In this document: positions 35,458 through 51,904 of the stretch, in pieces | Numbering within the stretch: position 1 is the first letter of the stretch | Layout of the letters: every line of letters starts with the position of its first letter | Notes under the pieces: model-generated | What the model was told of the DNA's origin: nothing | What the model saw: only the letters and a program-made list of their open reading frames with translations | Database searches by the model: none | Assembly: GCA_905160935.1 (NCBI GenBank) | Contig: CAJHZI010000753.1 | Coordinates: 834,501 to 898,500, forward strand | From: Enchytraeus crypticus | Taxonomy: Eukaryota > Annelida > Clitellata > Enchytraeida > Enchytraeidae | DNA length: 64,000 nt | Direction: 5' to 3' | Translations under genes and position numbers: made by a program

Positions 35458-37535
35458 CATAATTCCTTCACCATAAAGTTGTAACATGAAAAGGTATGAA
35501 GAATCTGTTAATTTGAGAGCAGCAGAGAAAATGAATTCAGTATAATACAGGAAACTATCAAGAACATACCATAATAAACCAACTACATTAGCAAGTATTG
35601 AATACGTATGGTGCAGTGTCAAAATCAAATTTGGTTCAGATAAAGGTTACATATGGTTAATTACAACTATCTTTATCGAATATTGATTACAGATTATATT
35701 TCTGTACTATTATTTAACAAGTATTATGGTTATGGGTAGTAATAATATACATTCGCATATTTACACTTACAAGTTCCCTTTTTTTCAGGACCGCTTTAAC
35801 TATCACAATTTTGCCAGTCATTTCAAGGGAGAGTCTTTCCATGGAAGGACTCTCATGGAAAGTCATGGGAGTTGTGTCATTCCATGGGCGTTGTGTCATT
35901 CCATGGGCGTTGTGTCATTCAGCATATGACAATATACATGAAGCAAGAATCGCAGGAATTCTTAAAAGATGAGTAACACAGCAGCAGAAGCAAAGATCAG
36001 GTGTTCTCCAGGATTTAAATTTTCTCGTAGAATAGGTCAAATTCCACACTTGCAGAGGGTCAGCCATATCGACCGTGAACGTTGGATGGGTAGGCTATTT
36101 TTTACTAATCCTAAAAATTAGAGGTGTACCGGATTTGATTTTTTCAATTCCGCCAGAACCGTAATCGAATTTAAAACACAAATCCGGCTGGAACCGGATT
36201 CGGATTAAACCTAGTTATAATTGTAATATAAAAAACTATATAAAGCCAAGGATAACGTCAGTTTCATATCTCGAAAGCTGTATCAGTGACATGCGAGCCC
36301 AGAATAAGAACCCCGCACATACTGATCTGCGGTTGTAAGTCATTACCATCATTAAGTTATTAACTAGGTTAATTATCAGCGTATGTTCGATCAAGTTGTG
36401 CAAACATGCAAACGTCATGTAGTCATTAACAGGCTCTATGAAATCATCATCATTTAGCAACTAATTAGATTATCAATATATGCTCTATCTAGTCATTGTC
36501 ATTAAGCATTAGCTAGATTATCAATTTATGCTCGATCAGTAATCATTAGACATTTAATTAATTAGGATGTCACTATATGCTCCATCACGTCATCGCAAAG
36601 AAGTCATTATAACTGCCTCAATCAAATAATCATTGAATCATTAACTAAGCTATCAATATATATATTCTACCAGAGCATCACCATTAGTCCATTACAACAT
36701 TAACTAGGGTATTATTTCTCTTCACTAAGTGCCGTGCCTGTTCCAAGCCTGGGCGGTCATGGTCATATTCATTCATATGTCTCTGTTCATTGTTGCTCTG
36801 ATCATCACTGTTTCAGTTAACTGCATCCATTTGCTAAGACTCTTATAAACGTCATCCGCTGTCGACCCTTGCATCTTTTGAATCTTTCCGAGATTTTACT
36901 CTCTTATCAATTCGTTCAAAAATGGATCCCAGGACTACAGGAGTAGCCATGACTTTAATTCTCATGACGTTACATGACGCTCTACGTAATGAATTATTGA
37001 TATATTCTATACTAAAATCTCTAAACTTAATAGACTAATAAATAGGACATTCTAGGGATAAAAAGCTCATTGAACTTAAAATAGATATAGAATATTCATA
37101 TAATCTAAATAATGACTAGTAGTTGACTCAATTCGTATCATTAATGCAACTAAAAAATACGAAGAAAATCGAGCCATTTGATGGAATGATGAAAGGTTTT
37201 CAAGCACGAAGGATAGCATAACTATAGGCTAAATACAAATTAATGTTGTCCCAGTAACACATTGCTACAAGATAACACTAAAAGACATGAACTAGTTAGT
37301 ATTAAACGGCATTTAATTAGCGAGTAAATTAAGCTTCTAGAGGTCATCTTAAATTAGAGCTCATAATGATGGATAGTTCAGGGTAATAAATTATTTAATC
37401 ATTTTTAAATTGTTTTCATGCAGAAGATTTGTTTACATTTAATTAAGGTCAGTCGTAGTGCTGACAAGCCCACAAAATCTAGGTCACTAAATTTATTTCC
37501 AACTCAAGGTTACCATATGAATTATATATAGGCCA

Positions 37536-40796
<3,261 letters not shown>

Positions 40797-41276
40797 ACTC
40801 TTTCCAATAACTAAAAATAAATGTTATTGAAACTTATATTGATAAAATTTATAAGTTATAAAGGGCTCACCAAGAAAACTCTATCATTTTGAACACTTTA
40901 CTGGTCTAGAGGATATGGCGACATAAATTAGCCATTTACTTTTATCTCAACCACTGGTAACAGATCAAGGAAACTTATGTTTAGCTTGTCTAAACAAGCA
41001 AAGCACCTAATGCTTCCTGATTAGGATGAATTGATTGCTCCACTGCTATTAATAGCTGCGACATGTTATGTCAAGATTTCATAATCTAGATGCGAAAGAT
41101 TAACAGAACCTTACGTGTCTACGTTGTTGAAACACTACGTGAATAAACACCCTATTTCAGCAGCTCAATATTATAATTAGAGTCTAACAATATTTATTTA
41201 TTCGACATCTATAAATATATCTAGCATAATGCACAACATTTTTATTTAGTTGCAACTGTCACAATTCCTAAATTTA

Positions 41277-41412
41277 ACTATTCGTTACAATGGGTGAATT
41301 ATAACTATTTATTCGTTACAAATGGGTGAATTATAACTATTTATTCGTTACAAATGGGTGAAATATAACTATTTAGTTATTCGTAACAAATGGGTGAATT
41401 CCTAACTATTCG
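41277..41412. repeat. about 34-bp tandem repeat
   Basis: Four imperfect units based on attcgttacaaatgggtgaa then ttataactattt. Confidence 0.88.
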
Positions 41413-41754
41413 TACACAATGAAATGGAGTATAATTCTTTTAGCTCGTACTATCAGCGATAGAAAAGTAAGCCAGTAGATGCTACAGAGTACAGAGTTAC
41501 GAAAACCTGTTTTGTAAGAAGGATATTTTGGCAGAACCATATTGGAAGAACAAGGAGATAATGTATCTCATCGACTACTATGCATATTGTAAGCGATTAG
41601 ATACATTGGTTCCTCATCCATTGGTAGAAAATAAGTCTCTTGTAGGTAACCGACTATATTTTTGGAGATCAGATGTTTCATTGCCATAGCTTCTTTAGAA
41701 TGTCTAAATTGCGTAGGAGTAACGTCATGAAATTTTAAATGACAGATCCAGAGG

Positions 41755-41885
41755 TGAATTGAACCCTCGTGGGTTCGAATCCCATCTGCTCGGACATTCA
41801 CTGGACTGGTTACACGGAAAATGGACTAAATTGCCTAGCGGTTTAAACATATGGTATTAAAAAATGATAGATATCAACATAGTTG
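41755..41885 (+). repeat. tRNA-derived SINE fragment
   Basis: B box gggttcgaatcccatctgct, then cactggactggttacacgg and actaaattgcctagcggttt. The tail is also seen near 1660 and 23050. Confidence 0.55.
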
Positions 41886-42238
41886 ATCATTACACTATCA
41901 TACGTGTTTTACTTCACCCAGGCAAGTAGCCAGCTACCCACGCACTGTCTTTCCCTATTAATTATAATTATAATCAGATATGAGATTATTTTATTACTAG
42001 TTATCAGATTACTTTATTATCAGTTATAAGATTGATCATTATCAGTTATCAGAGATAATGTTGTTCCATTAAACGGGCGTGAGGAACACTGAATTCATTA
42101 GATGAAACTAATTCCAGAGTCCATGAGCTTAGAGGACATCAGTACAAAACCATTATCATGACAGCATCCGCCGCTAAATAGACACCCTTCTATATTGACT
42201 GCTGATATGAACTCAGTGCACCAAACCCAAATCTTCAT

Positions 42239-42483
42239 TCACATATTGCTAAAGTCACACATTTCAAGCAAAACGGGAGGAATTTTGAGAATATTAAACC
42301 ACATGCTTATCTTTTTATGCTTGCACTTGTTATCAAGATGACGCAAGGTTTTCATTTGTGTCACGCAGTTAATCATACAGGAAAATCTCGTATTATCGTC
42401 TTGATGATTTTTGTCAAATATATAATATAAACATTCAACCAGAATATTCTGACTTTCTTCCACAATCCGTCGATATTGCGAAT
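42239..42483 (-). CDS. NR-B exon 6: C-terminal LBD with AF-2
   Basis: 245 nt ending [39 protein letters not shown], then [15 protein letters not shown]. An upstream AG (TTTTGTAG, exon end 42492) would add three residues in frame. Confidence 0.92.
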
Positions 42484-45400
42484 CTGCAAAGTCTACAAAA
42501 TAAAAAGTTTAGAGTATTATTAGATACATAAAGGTAATAATAAAGCGCCATATTCAATAATGAAAGTAGACACTTAGATTATCTCAATTTTATAGCATAA
42601 AGAGGATAATTTTTTAAAAATATCGCCAATTTAAATAAGGCATAACAGGTCAGTGCGACAGACATTACATATAGCTGTCGCACTCACACAATGTGCAGTC
42701 AATGCTACCGCCTTACTTATCCGTAAAATAGTTGAAGGTTGCAACTATAGCATTTCAGTAAGTTGCTCGACGGTGGCAAAAATAATTAACAATTTAGTCA
42801 TCTGCCGTGTAGTGAATTTCTAAGTCTGGTATAACAAGATTAAATTTGCTTCAATTTATATATTTAAACTCTTTTAAAAAAGAACAGTATCTAAAAGCAG
42901 ATGTGTAATTACGTGGAAGTACCACATGGTACTAATGCTAGTTCTTAATACTTTAAAAAGCCTATGAGATTCTGACTTCGTAAATATGCTGATTTATTGT
43001 ACTTTGTATATTTTATACCTCTTCTTAGATACCTGGTTATTGGTTGCTAAAACTATATCAATTAAGCTCATTTCTTTTAACCTACTTCTTGTTTTTATTA
43101 ATCTAAATCGGAATATTAAATGCCTCCATGGCCTGCATTTTCCATTCACTCTATCTTTTCTACATTTCTCGTCTCTACTTGCCTCATTTTATACTTACAA
43201 TGATTGATAAATAAAGTAAATTAAATCATTCAGTAAGTATTGAGATTTCAAAGCAGGATTAATTGATACAGTAAGACTATTTTAGCCACAGATGGCTCAG
43301 AGATATACAATCTCAAATAGCACTGTCATATGATATGAAAAAGCATATCCCCCAAGAAAATAAAGGTATATCACGAGAAGGCAGAATGGAAGGAAAAAGA
43401 GGCAGGGGCAGGCCGAGATTAGGTATGTTAGATGATTTAAAGACCCACTCATATGTGGAAATGAAGAGGAAGGCGGAAGACAGAGAAGAGTGGAGGCGTT
43501 ATATACCATGGACCTGCCAGTAGGCAGTGCATTGAAAGAGAGAGATGATACAGACCTTGACACATGATCGACAGAGCATACAATAGCACTTCCTCTTCCA
43601 GCTGTAGTTTCAGGTCGTATAATCTATGGAGTAAGGATGAAGCAAGGTTAGTAAAATCTTCCTCCAGTAGTTTCAATATTTCACTCACGTGAACCACTTT
43701 ACCACCACGGAATGCAAACAAATTGTCTCGAGGGTTGAAAAAACGGTGCTTGCCAAAAAAGAAGAAATCAAGATGTGATGCTGCAATAAAAAAATGTAGT
43801 CCATTAAATGTGCTTAGTAATATTTTACTTTATTTTAATATCGTTCTGAGTCAGTACGACTCAGTAGTTGAACTGTAGAAATAATGGTAATAATAATAGT
43901 GTTCATAATAACAATACCAATTACTATTAAAAAATAAATAAAAGTAATAACTTTCTTTATAAAACACAGTGCTATGTGATATTACCACAGTACTGCAAGT
44001 GCAGCGAATTGTAAGCATAATCAAATAATACAGTTTTCCTTTCTTTCGATAATAAAGGAGAGAGAAAGAGAGAGGGACAGAGTGAGAGAAAAAAAAAAAA
44101 GAGTTCAGTGCACGGACTGGTCACTGGTACGTAAATTATAATTCTCTCTCTCTCTTTTAGTGCACTGCCTACCGGCAGGTCCATGGTACATAACTCCTCC
44201 ACTCTTATTATAATTACGAGACATTAAAAAGGTAAGCTAAATAGGCCAGCCAGGAACCTAATTCATTCAATGGTTGATCCTAACTTTGGTTGATGAAGCA
44301 AGTTCTAGCAAACAATCTATCAAAGACGTACATACGCCGACGTCTCTTAGATATGACAGTGAAAGCATTCAGAGACAGCGAAAAAAAATATTTTAAATTA
44401 TCTGCTTAAAATAGAAACCAATTGTCATTGTTACGAAATAACAAATTTTACAAAGGCTAATCAGCAATATACTACTATAATTATATTTACGAATACTTAG
44501 CCTCATACAGAAATTGAAATAAATAGCGCAACAGTTTATACATGGTAACAAATTCAAACCTTTTATGATCTCGATTTGATCAGCTGGGGATAATTTTCTA
44601 AAACCAGGAATTTCTTTCGCGAATATAATATGTTGCTCTACGGAGACTTCCAGCTGAGGCAGCAGCATGGATTCCATCAGTTCACGCCTTCCATCAACAT
44701 CAATACCCGTCTCCTCATAAAACTGGAAGTATTCTTCCATCGGCAGCGGTTTCAGTGACCCAAATAACTGCTCCCTCAGTCTAACCATTTCCTGAAAATT
44801 TACAATAATAAAGCATCATCATCATCATCTTCCCTTGAATTCCACTTTAGCTAGGGTCGGGATACGAATAGACTGTCTCAAATCCTCTCTGCCCTATATC
44901 ATATCATCAGTCGGTCCCCAATTTGAGACTTTTCCATTTGTTACTGACAATAAAGCACATTATATTTAAATATAATTATATTTAAATATAATTATTACTA
45001 AAATTTACTTATATTGAAATATAATAAAAGGTAACTGTATTTAAATATCGTAAGTAAATATTTTACATACTATAAAAGCAGAGATCAATTTAAACTACAT
45101 TGATTACGTTTCAAATAAAATATTGGAATGTTTAAAGCTGTTTGCATATGCTTCTGTAGCAAAATTAGGCAGTTTGTCTCACTTTATTGCAGACCTTATG
45201 AAATTCAGTGTGATGTCCGATCTACATTTGCAATGCTCTAATTTAAAAGAAATGCAGCAACATCACTTCAACATATTTCACAAATGGCAATTAAGACAAG
45301 TAAGAGATTATTTATGACAATATGAACTAGATAATTTTAAGTGATCAAAGTCGGGACTTCTGTCTTACGAGTAAATTGAAAACAGACATCAAAGAAAAGG

Positions 45401-47434
45401 AGACCAAGATTCATTTAAAAGTCCCATTAGAAAAGGCTTAAAGAATTTGAGACAAACCCAGAACCACAATTTCATCATGCTCTAGTTAACTTGAATATAA
45501 AAATTTAAAACACAAATGGTACGACTATATAAAACGATATAATCGCTCAACAACTACTATCATATAGACAACAAAATAGTTTACAGGATGACATACCATG
45601 CAATCGTTTTCCCTTTTTCGCAGATCTACCTGAGTGGAAATATACTCAGCTTGAAGTTTCATGTGAACATCACAGAGATTCTGAATCATCTCTTCATAGA
45701 AATCTATCTTTGAAGTATCATAAAGTTTTCTTCTAACATCAATTGATATATCAGCAAAATCGTCCAACAAGAAATCCTCTAATATCGTGTAGTCAATGAC
45801 ATAATTTTCCACACTGGAGGAAATATGTGAAATGTTTTCTTCAGTCGTAATGGTATGATACTGAGAACAGATTACATCATTATCTGCTGATACTCTCTCA
45901 ATGCAGGAAGTAATTGCACTGACAACTGGATCTTCACTGATGGGGCGATCAGTTGCAGAAGAAACGTTAAGATTAACAGACATTTCTGAGTTGATAGGCT
46001 GGTTCTCAACTTTAGACTCACAAGTATAGGGCACTGCTGCAGAATGAGAAATAGCAAAACATTTAATTAATGAACACATCAAAAGCAATAGTGTAAAATA
46101 CTCACTACTTAACCAATTAGCTCATACATCTAAAGGAGCTTTAGGAGGCCTAAACGGCGTTAAAAATTTACAAATATAGACCTATAAATATATATACAGA
46201 CTCAAATCTACTAGTGAACACTATAACAAGTTCTAGAATCTTAGAGTCAGAATAATAGATATAATAGATATACGTAAAAATAGATAAATTTAAAACATTG
46301 GCTATGATATCTTCATGTCCAATCTATCAGGATTCTACGATACTATAAGTCTATTAATGCAATCATATTCTTCTCTACATATTATAAATTATTATAAATT
46401 ACCATTTTTAAATGGCTAATTTAAAAGACATAAAAAATAACAGCCTTCGGGTATAACAGTAATGCACATATTTGAAGAGATCATAAGAATATTAATCTGA
46501 CAGTTAGATTAACAACAGCCACTGAACTTCTGCAATGCTAACGAATAATCCATTGCATGCGTTCAGTATAAATATGAATGATTTACTCTTTCAAAGACTC
46601 TAAAACTGAATCTCACAAAGTCGGTATCCTATAATGTGCATACAATAAATAACGGTATCATATAATATCTAATAATCTATAATTTTCTTAGAACTGGAGA
46701 AACTAAAAGTTGAGAAATGAGAAAATTATAACTATTGTTCTTACCGTCCTTGCACATTCCCAAACTTAAGCATTTTTGAAAGCGACAGTACGCACAAGTG
46801 CTCCTGCTTTTGCCCTCTATCTTACAGCAGCGTTGATTAGAGCATTCAAACTGATGACCCCTACTTGAACTACGCCGAAAGAAAGCCTGTTAACATAGCA
46901 TAGCACAACATAGCTTATCATAACATAACATTATATAGCACACGATAGCACAACATAGCATAACATAATATAATATAACTTGACTATATATAACAGAGCA
47001 TAACAGAAAACAACATAACATAACATAACTTTATATAGCATACGATAACACAACATAGCATAACATAACATAACATAAGGATGAATTACAAGTAATTAAT
47101 AAATATCATTTCACGTAAGATGAACTTAACTAGCTTGCAAAAAGAATAGCACGCAGCTATAATGTAAGCTTTATCTTAATCCATAAGCTACTAATCCAAT
47201 CCCACTTAGGCCTACCTTTAAATATGTATCAGCAAATATTACACTTTTTCATCGATTGGAAATGCAAAAGCCTAATGAAACAAATTTAACAAATTAAAAT
47301 ATGTTGCACAATCATCCACTATAATTTACCTTGCAAGCTTCACATGTATTAACTCCGTAATGAAGTCCAGAAGCCTTCGCTCCACACACACGACATGGAG
47401 GTAGACTGCAGGAATTGACTTCAGCTAAACTCAT
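42239..47434 (-). CDS. NR-B: nuclear receptor, NR1-like with EACKA P-box (gene span)
   Basis: Exons 47330-47434, 46745-46886, 45597-46036, 44560-44791, 43556-43780 and 42239-42483 join in frame to 463 codons (462 aa). Both zinc fingers are complete ([20 protein letters not shown] plus [22 protein letters not shown]). The LBD signature is [20 protein letters not shown], and the AF-2 core is VLLEMC. The hinge is shorter than in its paralogues and begins AVPYTCESK, so the conserved AIKTGRY.HE extension is lost. Introns 3 and 5 carry LINE or other repeat pieces. Expected role: nuclear transcription factor, as for NR-A. Confidence 0.93.
43355..43551 (+). mobile_element. LINE (RTE-like) 3'-end fragment in NR-B intron 5
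   Basis: Codes [40 protein letters not shown] and RYIPWTCQ. It ends gcattgaaagagagagatga. Opposite in direction to NR-B and touching the exon 5 donor. Confidence 0.9.
43556..43780 (-). CDS. NR-B exon 5: mid LBD
   Basis: 225 nt, [39 protein letters not shown] and [15 protein letters not shown] 3' end in the opposite direction abuts its donor (GTCTGTATC). Confidence 0.92.
44143..44208 (-). mobile_element. LINE 3'-end fragment in NR-B intron 4
   Basis: Reverse of the LINE terminus: (ct)n then ttttagtgcactgcctaccg and gcaggtccatggtacataac. Confidence 0.78.
44560..44791 (-). CDS. NR-B exon 4: LBD helices 2-4
   Basis: 232 nt after [47 protein letters not shown], then [20 protein letters not shown]. 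Donor GTTTGA is weak but keeps the family's position and phase. Confidence 0.92.
44810..44935. repeat. interspersed repeat family C (NR-B intron 3)
   Basis: (CATCAT)n, then actttagctagggtcgggat, acgaatagac and atatcatcagtcggtcccc. Compare 9330-9512. Confidence 0.72.
45597..46036 (-). CDS. NR-B exon 3: hinge and LBD helix 1
   Basis: 440 nt, acceptor TTCTGCAG, donor GTATGT, phase 1 to 0. A Ser/Thr/Glu-rich hinge leads to [20 protein letters not shown] then MKLQAEY, matching NR-A. A second AG three bases on (CAG repeated) would drop one codon. Confidence 0.9.
46745..46886 (-). CDS. NR-B exon 2: zinc finger 2
   Basis: 142 nt, [47 protein letters not shown]. Acceptor TTAACAG, donor GTAAGA, phase 1. 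An extra cysteine sits in the D-box (CSNQRCC). Confidence 0.94.
46890..47085. repeat. degenerate tandem repeat in NR-B intron 1
   Basis: Variants of atagcacaacatagcataac and ataacataacataa repeated irregularly. Confidence 0.85.
47330..47434 (-). CDS. NR-B exon 1: zinc finger 1
   Basis: 35 codons from [16 protein letters not shown] then [20 protein letters not shown] plus CK. Donor GTAAAT, phase 0. Confidence 0.94.
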
Positions 47435-47844
47435 GATTTCTATGTAATAACAATAAGTCCATACATATATATACAAATATCAAATACAAAGTGGAAAATC
47501 ATGTGCCGCCAATGGTAGAACTATGGCTTCTCAAAGAAGAATTCAAGATTAAGTTATAATAAGGCTAGATGGACAAATAAAAACCTGGCAGTATACATTT
47601 GGTTGAGTCTTGCCAAAGAAAAATGACCTTAAAATAATTTAATTATTAATAATTAATTTTAATAATTTAATTAAAATAATTTAGACCCTTGCATGCCGAC
47701 CCAATTGAGTTATTATTATTTTCCAATATTTCTTTCCACTATACATCATTTCTACTATTACATAATTTCTTTCCACTAAAAGTTTTCTTTTACAGGAACT
47801 CTTGAGTAGGGTAACAACTAGCACCATATCATATTTATATCATA

Positions 47845-47950
47845 TTTTTGGGACCTTCTTTTTGCTCGCCGGCTTGATTTCATCTCAGTAGTGCTCGATG
47901 TTGTCATTGATGACTGTAGCACTCCAATTGTTGTTATTATTATTATCATA
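47845..47950 (+). repeat. interspersed repeat family B (short copy)
   Basis: gggaccttctttttgctcgc, cggcttgatttcatctcagt, tgttgtcattgatgactgta, then a (TTA)n tail. Confidence 0.82.
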
Positions 47951-48689
47951 ACATCTTCTTTCTCTTCAATATTTTTGAAGAAACAGTCAGTAGTAATCAG
48001 GATCCAAGACTCAATACAACTGCAATTAAGTTCACAACCAACATCAGAAGAACTCTGCCCAAAAATGAGGAACAGATAGTTAAGTTTTCATTGACTGATC
48101 GATCTAAAGTTCTTGCTTTATCCTAAACCATAACGTACAAGAACTTAAAACAAATGTTAACAATAACTGATTCTCATTCAGACAAAATATATTACAAGGC
48201 AAAGATTGTCCAGTACAATCTACATATATAGCAGTTGGTGGAAGTATCAAACACCGTCTTATACATACTGCATGCCATAATAATTAGGCCTACTACGTGT
48301 CAGAATACATATCTGACTCAGTAAATATATGACTCAGTAAATGAATGCATGTTCGATAATTACGCTACTACACCAATTAAGCTTACGCAATTATACGCAA
48401 AGTTAATGTTATTTTTTATTAAAAATTAGAAAATAATATTCATGACAACAGCTGCAAATTATACATAAATGCATTAAAGAAAGTACATGATGAAATTTAA
48501 CGAAATAAACAGCTGATATGCAAAAATTAACTACAATTATTAAAAATCAAAATGTTATATCAAAACTAATATTGCATTTTTAACTAATATTATAGAATCA
48601 CGTGATTCGTGTCAAAAAGTAGGTCATGTTTACAGGTACTCCCAAACTAGAGGTTGCCACTTAGCGATTTGGTTGACAGCTAGTTAATA

Positions 48690-48915
48690 ACAATAACAAC
48701 AATTATAGAGTGCTACAGTCATCAATGACAACATCGAGCACTATTGAGACAAAATCAAGCCGGCGAGCAAAAAGCAGGTCCAAAAACGGTGCATATTCTA
48801 AAATCCAGAAATTCAGTCTAAAGTAAAGGGAGTTAAAGAAAAGGTGGTTTAGGCGCAGGTCACTGCTCGTGGAACTGCTCATAGGAAAGCAAAGGCCAAT
48901 GTGATTCAAATAAAG
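48690..48915 (-). repeat. interspersed repeat family B
   Basis: agtgctacagtcatcaatga, aaatcaagccggcgagcaaa, ccaaaaacggtgcatattct, tcactgctcgtggaactgct. Confidence 0.82.
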
Positions 48916-48984
48916 ATTTCCGAATTGAAAATAAAACCAACTGACTCGGGTTTAGGAAATAAAATAGTTAAAGGTAATAAAAGC

Positions 48985-49075
48985 TAATGACTAATGTTAA
49001 CGTCAGTTTCCTTACTTGAAAACGATGTCAGTGACGGGGGGAAAGGGGGAGCCCAAGATTTGAAGTTTCAATAAG
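48985..49075 (-). repeat. tRNA-derived SINE, family A (truncated)
   Basis: tgttaacgtcagtttcctta, then cgatgtcagtgacgggggg. The A and B box end is missing. Confidence 0.68.
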
Positions 49076-49204
49076 TTTCAATGATAGGCTAATTGAGAAA
49101 TGTTCAGTTATGGATCTTGATAACACAAATAAATGTAATCAATATAGCCTTGGCAATGCAGAACTTAGTCGTGTATAGAAGAAAAAGATCTAGATGTTAT
49201 TATA

Positions 49205-49485
49205 GAAAATACCTAGATTGCTACTGTCGTCCATGATATCATCGAGCACTATGGAGACAACTCCAAGCCATACAAGCAAAAATGGTCCAAAACGGTGCAT
49301 ATTTAAAAATCCAAAAAAATCAGTCCAAGGATAAAGGAAATTTTAAAAAATGAGTTTTGCGTGCTGGTCGCAACTCATGGACACTGGATGGAAAAGAGAG
49401 ATGGAAAAGACAGATCTTCAACTGCCTATGGAACTGCTCATAAGATATCAAAGGCCGATATGATTCAAACGAACACTTCCGAAGA
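49205..49485 (-). repeat. interspersed repeat family B (longest copy)
   Basis: Runs from tgctactgtcgtccatgata through ggtcgcaactcatggacact to aaaggccgatatgattcaaa, giving the fullest view of the family (about 280 bp). Confidence 0.82.
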
Positions 49486-49619
49486 GTAGACAGAAGAGGT
49501 CTGGAATTCCAGATCTGCGGTGCATCATGCTAGAAAGAACGATTAGATAACTTGGAACATGAAGGTAAGCTAGGTCTCACAAAGAGTCATTAAGTTATAA
49601 ACAGTGTTATTTCAGTTCA

Positions 49620-49800
49620 CAAATTAATTTCGGATTTCTATTACTATTCTATTCAAGAAACACAATTTCTATTACTATTCTAATTTCAGTTCTAGAATAA
49701 CTTATAATTTCTATTACTATTCTAATTTCAGTTCTTTAATAATTTCCAATTTCTATTACTATTCTATTATTGACAATAATTTCTATTTCTATTTTGTTTT
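49620..49800. repeat. ttctattactattcta-type tandem repeat
   Basis: Irregular units of tttctattactattctaatt then tcagttct. Similar runs recur near 50700-50830. Confidence 0.75.
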
Positions 49801-50293
49801 ATAAAAAGTTCTATTACCTATTTCATTGGAATTTTTCACTTAACAAATAAGTATAGTTCAGTAACCAGAAAATGACGAAATTCTAAGTCTGTTGGAACTT
49901 GGAGGCTGCAAGCCAGATTGGTTTCAGATTTTTAACAGACAAAAGTTACATAAAAAGCGAAATTTGAAATTTCATAAAACAACATGACGTCCTAAATGCA
50001 AATCTTTTCAAATCACATTTCTGTTAATGCATATTCATGCACATACTTATATATTCATGTATGGGCATATTCATGTACGTACATGCTTATGTGTATATTT
50101 GTGCACATTACGTCTATTTCTTTGAGTCGATATGATATTATATGATTTGCTTTTTGTCATTTTTAGATTGCATTTGTTTAGTTTGTATTTTTTTGTATGC
50201 ATGATGGGTGGTCAACTAGATAGTCTTTTATAACCTCTTTGACGGCTTAGTATGAATTATTTCATATTGAGTGTTATTTAAATAAATATTGTT

Positions 50294-50294
50294 A

Positions 50295-50358
<64 letters not shown>
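50294..50358. repeat. (CT)n microsatellite
   Basis: About 65 bp of CT. The frame with Arg-Glu runs across it is not a gene. Confidence 0.95.
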
Positions 50359-50361
<3 letters not shown>

Positions 50362-50617
50362 TAAGTTTCAGAAAAACTTGCATTTTCAGATTTTTCTGAA
50401 GCCTTTTCTGACTACCTGCTGTTAGCAAGCTACATAGAGAGAAAATTATTTTTACATAGTCTTGGGATACCGGTACCAGAACTTCAACTGATATCTGATA
50501 ATCTATTGTACACTGCTCTATTGTCTTTCCAAAAGAAAAGCGCATCAGTTTCATTGTTGCTCGTGACACAAGACAAAGAGGTAATTAATTAGAAAGGTAA
50601 TTAATCATAAAAATCTG

Positions 50618-50660
50618 TTCTCTCTTAGTGCACTCCCTACTGGCAAGTCCATGGTATATT
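50618..50660 (-). mobile_element. LINE 3'-terminal scrap
   Basis: ttctctcttagtgcactccc then tactggcaagtccatggtat, the reverse of the LINE end. Confidence 0.7.
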
Positions 50661-51904
50661 TAAAAAATCTATTAACTTATCACAATTTCCGTTCTCATAA
50701 AGTTTCCATTGAAGTTACTATTCTATTCAGGACACCGGAATTTCTATTCTATTTCTATTTTCAAAATAATTTCTATTCTTAATTTCCGTTATCGTTAACG
50801 GATATCAATAATTTCCGTTCTAATTTCTATTAACGTTAACGGAAATATCACTGGTTAGAAAGACCGAGTAACTGAAGTCGGCATCTCTTTCATCAAGTGA
50901 GACATAGAAGAAAATTCTGAACAAACTGCAACCGATCAATCTCACACCTAGGAAGATTTAAAAACAGGGAATTACAGTAGTCCAGCCTGTATTAGCCTGT
51001 ATTGCAAAAGAGCTGCACAGGTTGTAGCGGCGGTCTTACGTGGCAAATATGGACGTATTCGACTAAGATAACGGATATGGAAAAGCATGCTTGTGAAGTT
51101 TTAGTTATGCGTTCATGGAAGGTCAGGTGTTAATCAAGGATTTCACCGAGTCTTCCAACTGAGAAAGCACATGATATTGTAATACCTGGAGCTAACGATG
51201 AAGTTTTCTCATTCAGCTTTAGTAACTGCATGGTGAGAACCAAAGAGTTGCAGTAAGGAGGCAAAGATATTCAAGTATGGTAGGATGTAATAGTTAAATT
51301 ATATAAAGCATTAGTATGGTCAAAACTAAAATTGTATTGAATGAGTTCAAATGAGAGATTGTTGAATATAGACCTTTTATAATATGTAGCGGTAACTCTG
51401 TTCACATAATAAACTAAGCCTAATGGGGGAGCGAGAAGGGGAGTGTGCTTATATTTCCGGCTGGCAATATTCTATATATTCCCATATATTTATTATGTTT
51501 TTCGTCATTTGTTAACAGAATTGTGTTTTAAGTTACAAAAAAATTACACTACCATTACTTATTAAATGATGATAAACATATGTCTTAATTTACAGTTAAT
51601 ATATGTCTAGATTGAGTATCTAGAGGGGATATATTACATTTTTACGATAAATTACGTTGCAATTGCCAGCCACAAAACAATTAAGTTTATGATTGCACGG
51701 TGGCGCCTCCTAGCGAAAGAAAAAATATAAAGTGCGATTTTTCAAAGTAAACACCTTTTATGTAAGGTCTATACAGGTTAGTGGTTCAAACCCAAGTTAA
51801 ATGTTTTAGGTCAGATTAGTTCTGATGTCGTCGTCGAAGTAGATTAGGTCTGATGTCCGGTGTGGAGAATTTTGCAAATTATCAGATCAATCAATCAATA
51901 AGAA

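Larger units (their letters stand above)
40797..42238. other. gene-free stretch downstream of NR-B
   Basis: It holds a roughly 34-bp tandem repeat (about four units of taactatttattcgttacaa plus atgggtgaat) at 41277-41412. A SINE-like block with B box (gggttcgaatcccatctgct) lies at 41755-41880. aataaa-type signals on the minus strand at 41990-41995 and 42013-42018 could end NR-B transcripts. Confidence 0.6.

Noticed and set aside
41568..41801. 77-codon minus-strand frame starting MNVRADGIRTHEGS
   Set aside because: The start is a translated tRNA-like B box of a SINE; the rest has no domain.
45123..45317. 64-codon plus-strand frame inside NR-B intron 3
   Set aside because: No known motif, no clear splice sites, and antisense to NR-B; possibly an old transposon piece, but I cannot support a gene.
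50228..50569. 113-codon minus-strand frame with Arg-Glu repeats
   Set aside because: Its end is the (CT)n tract and the start has no recognisable domain or splice context.
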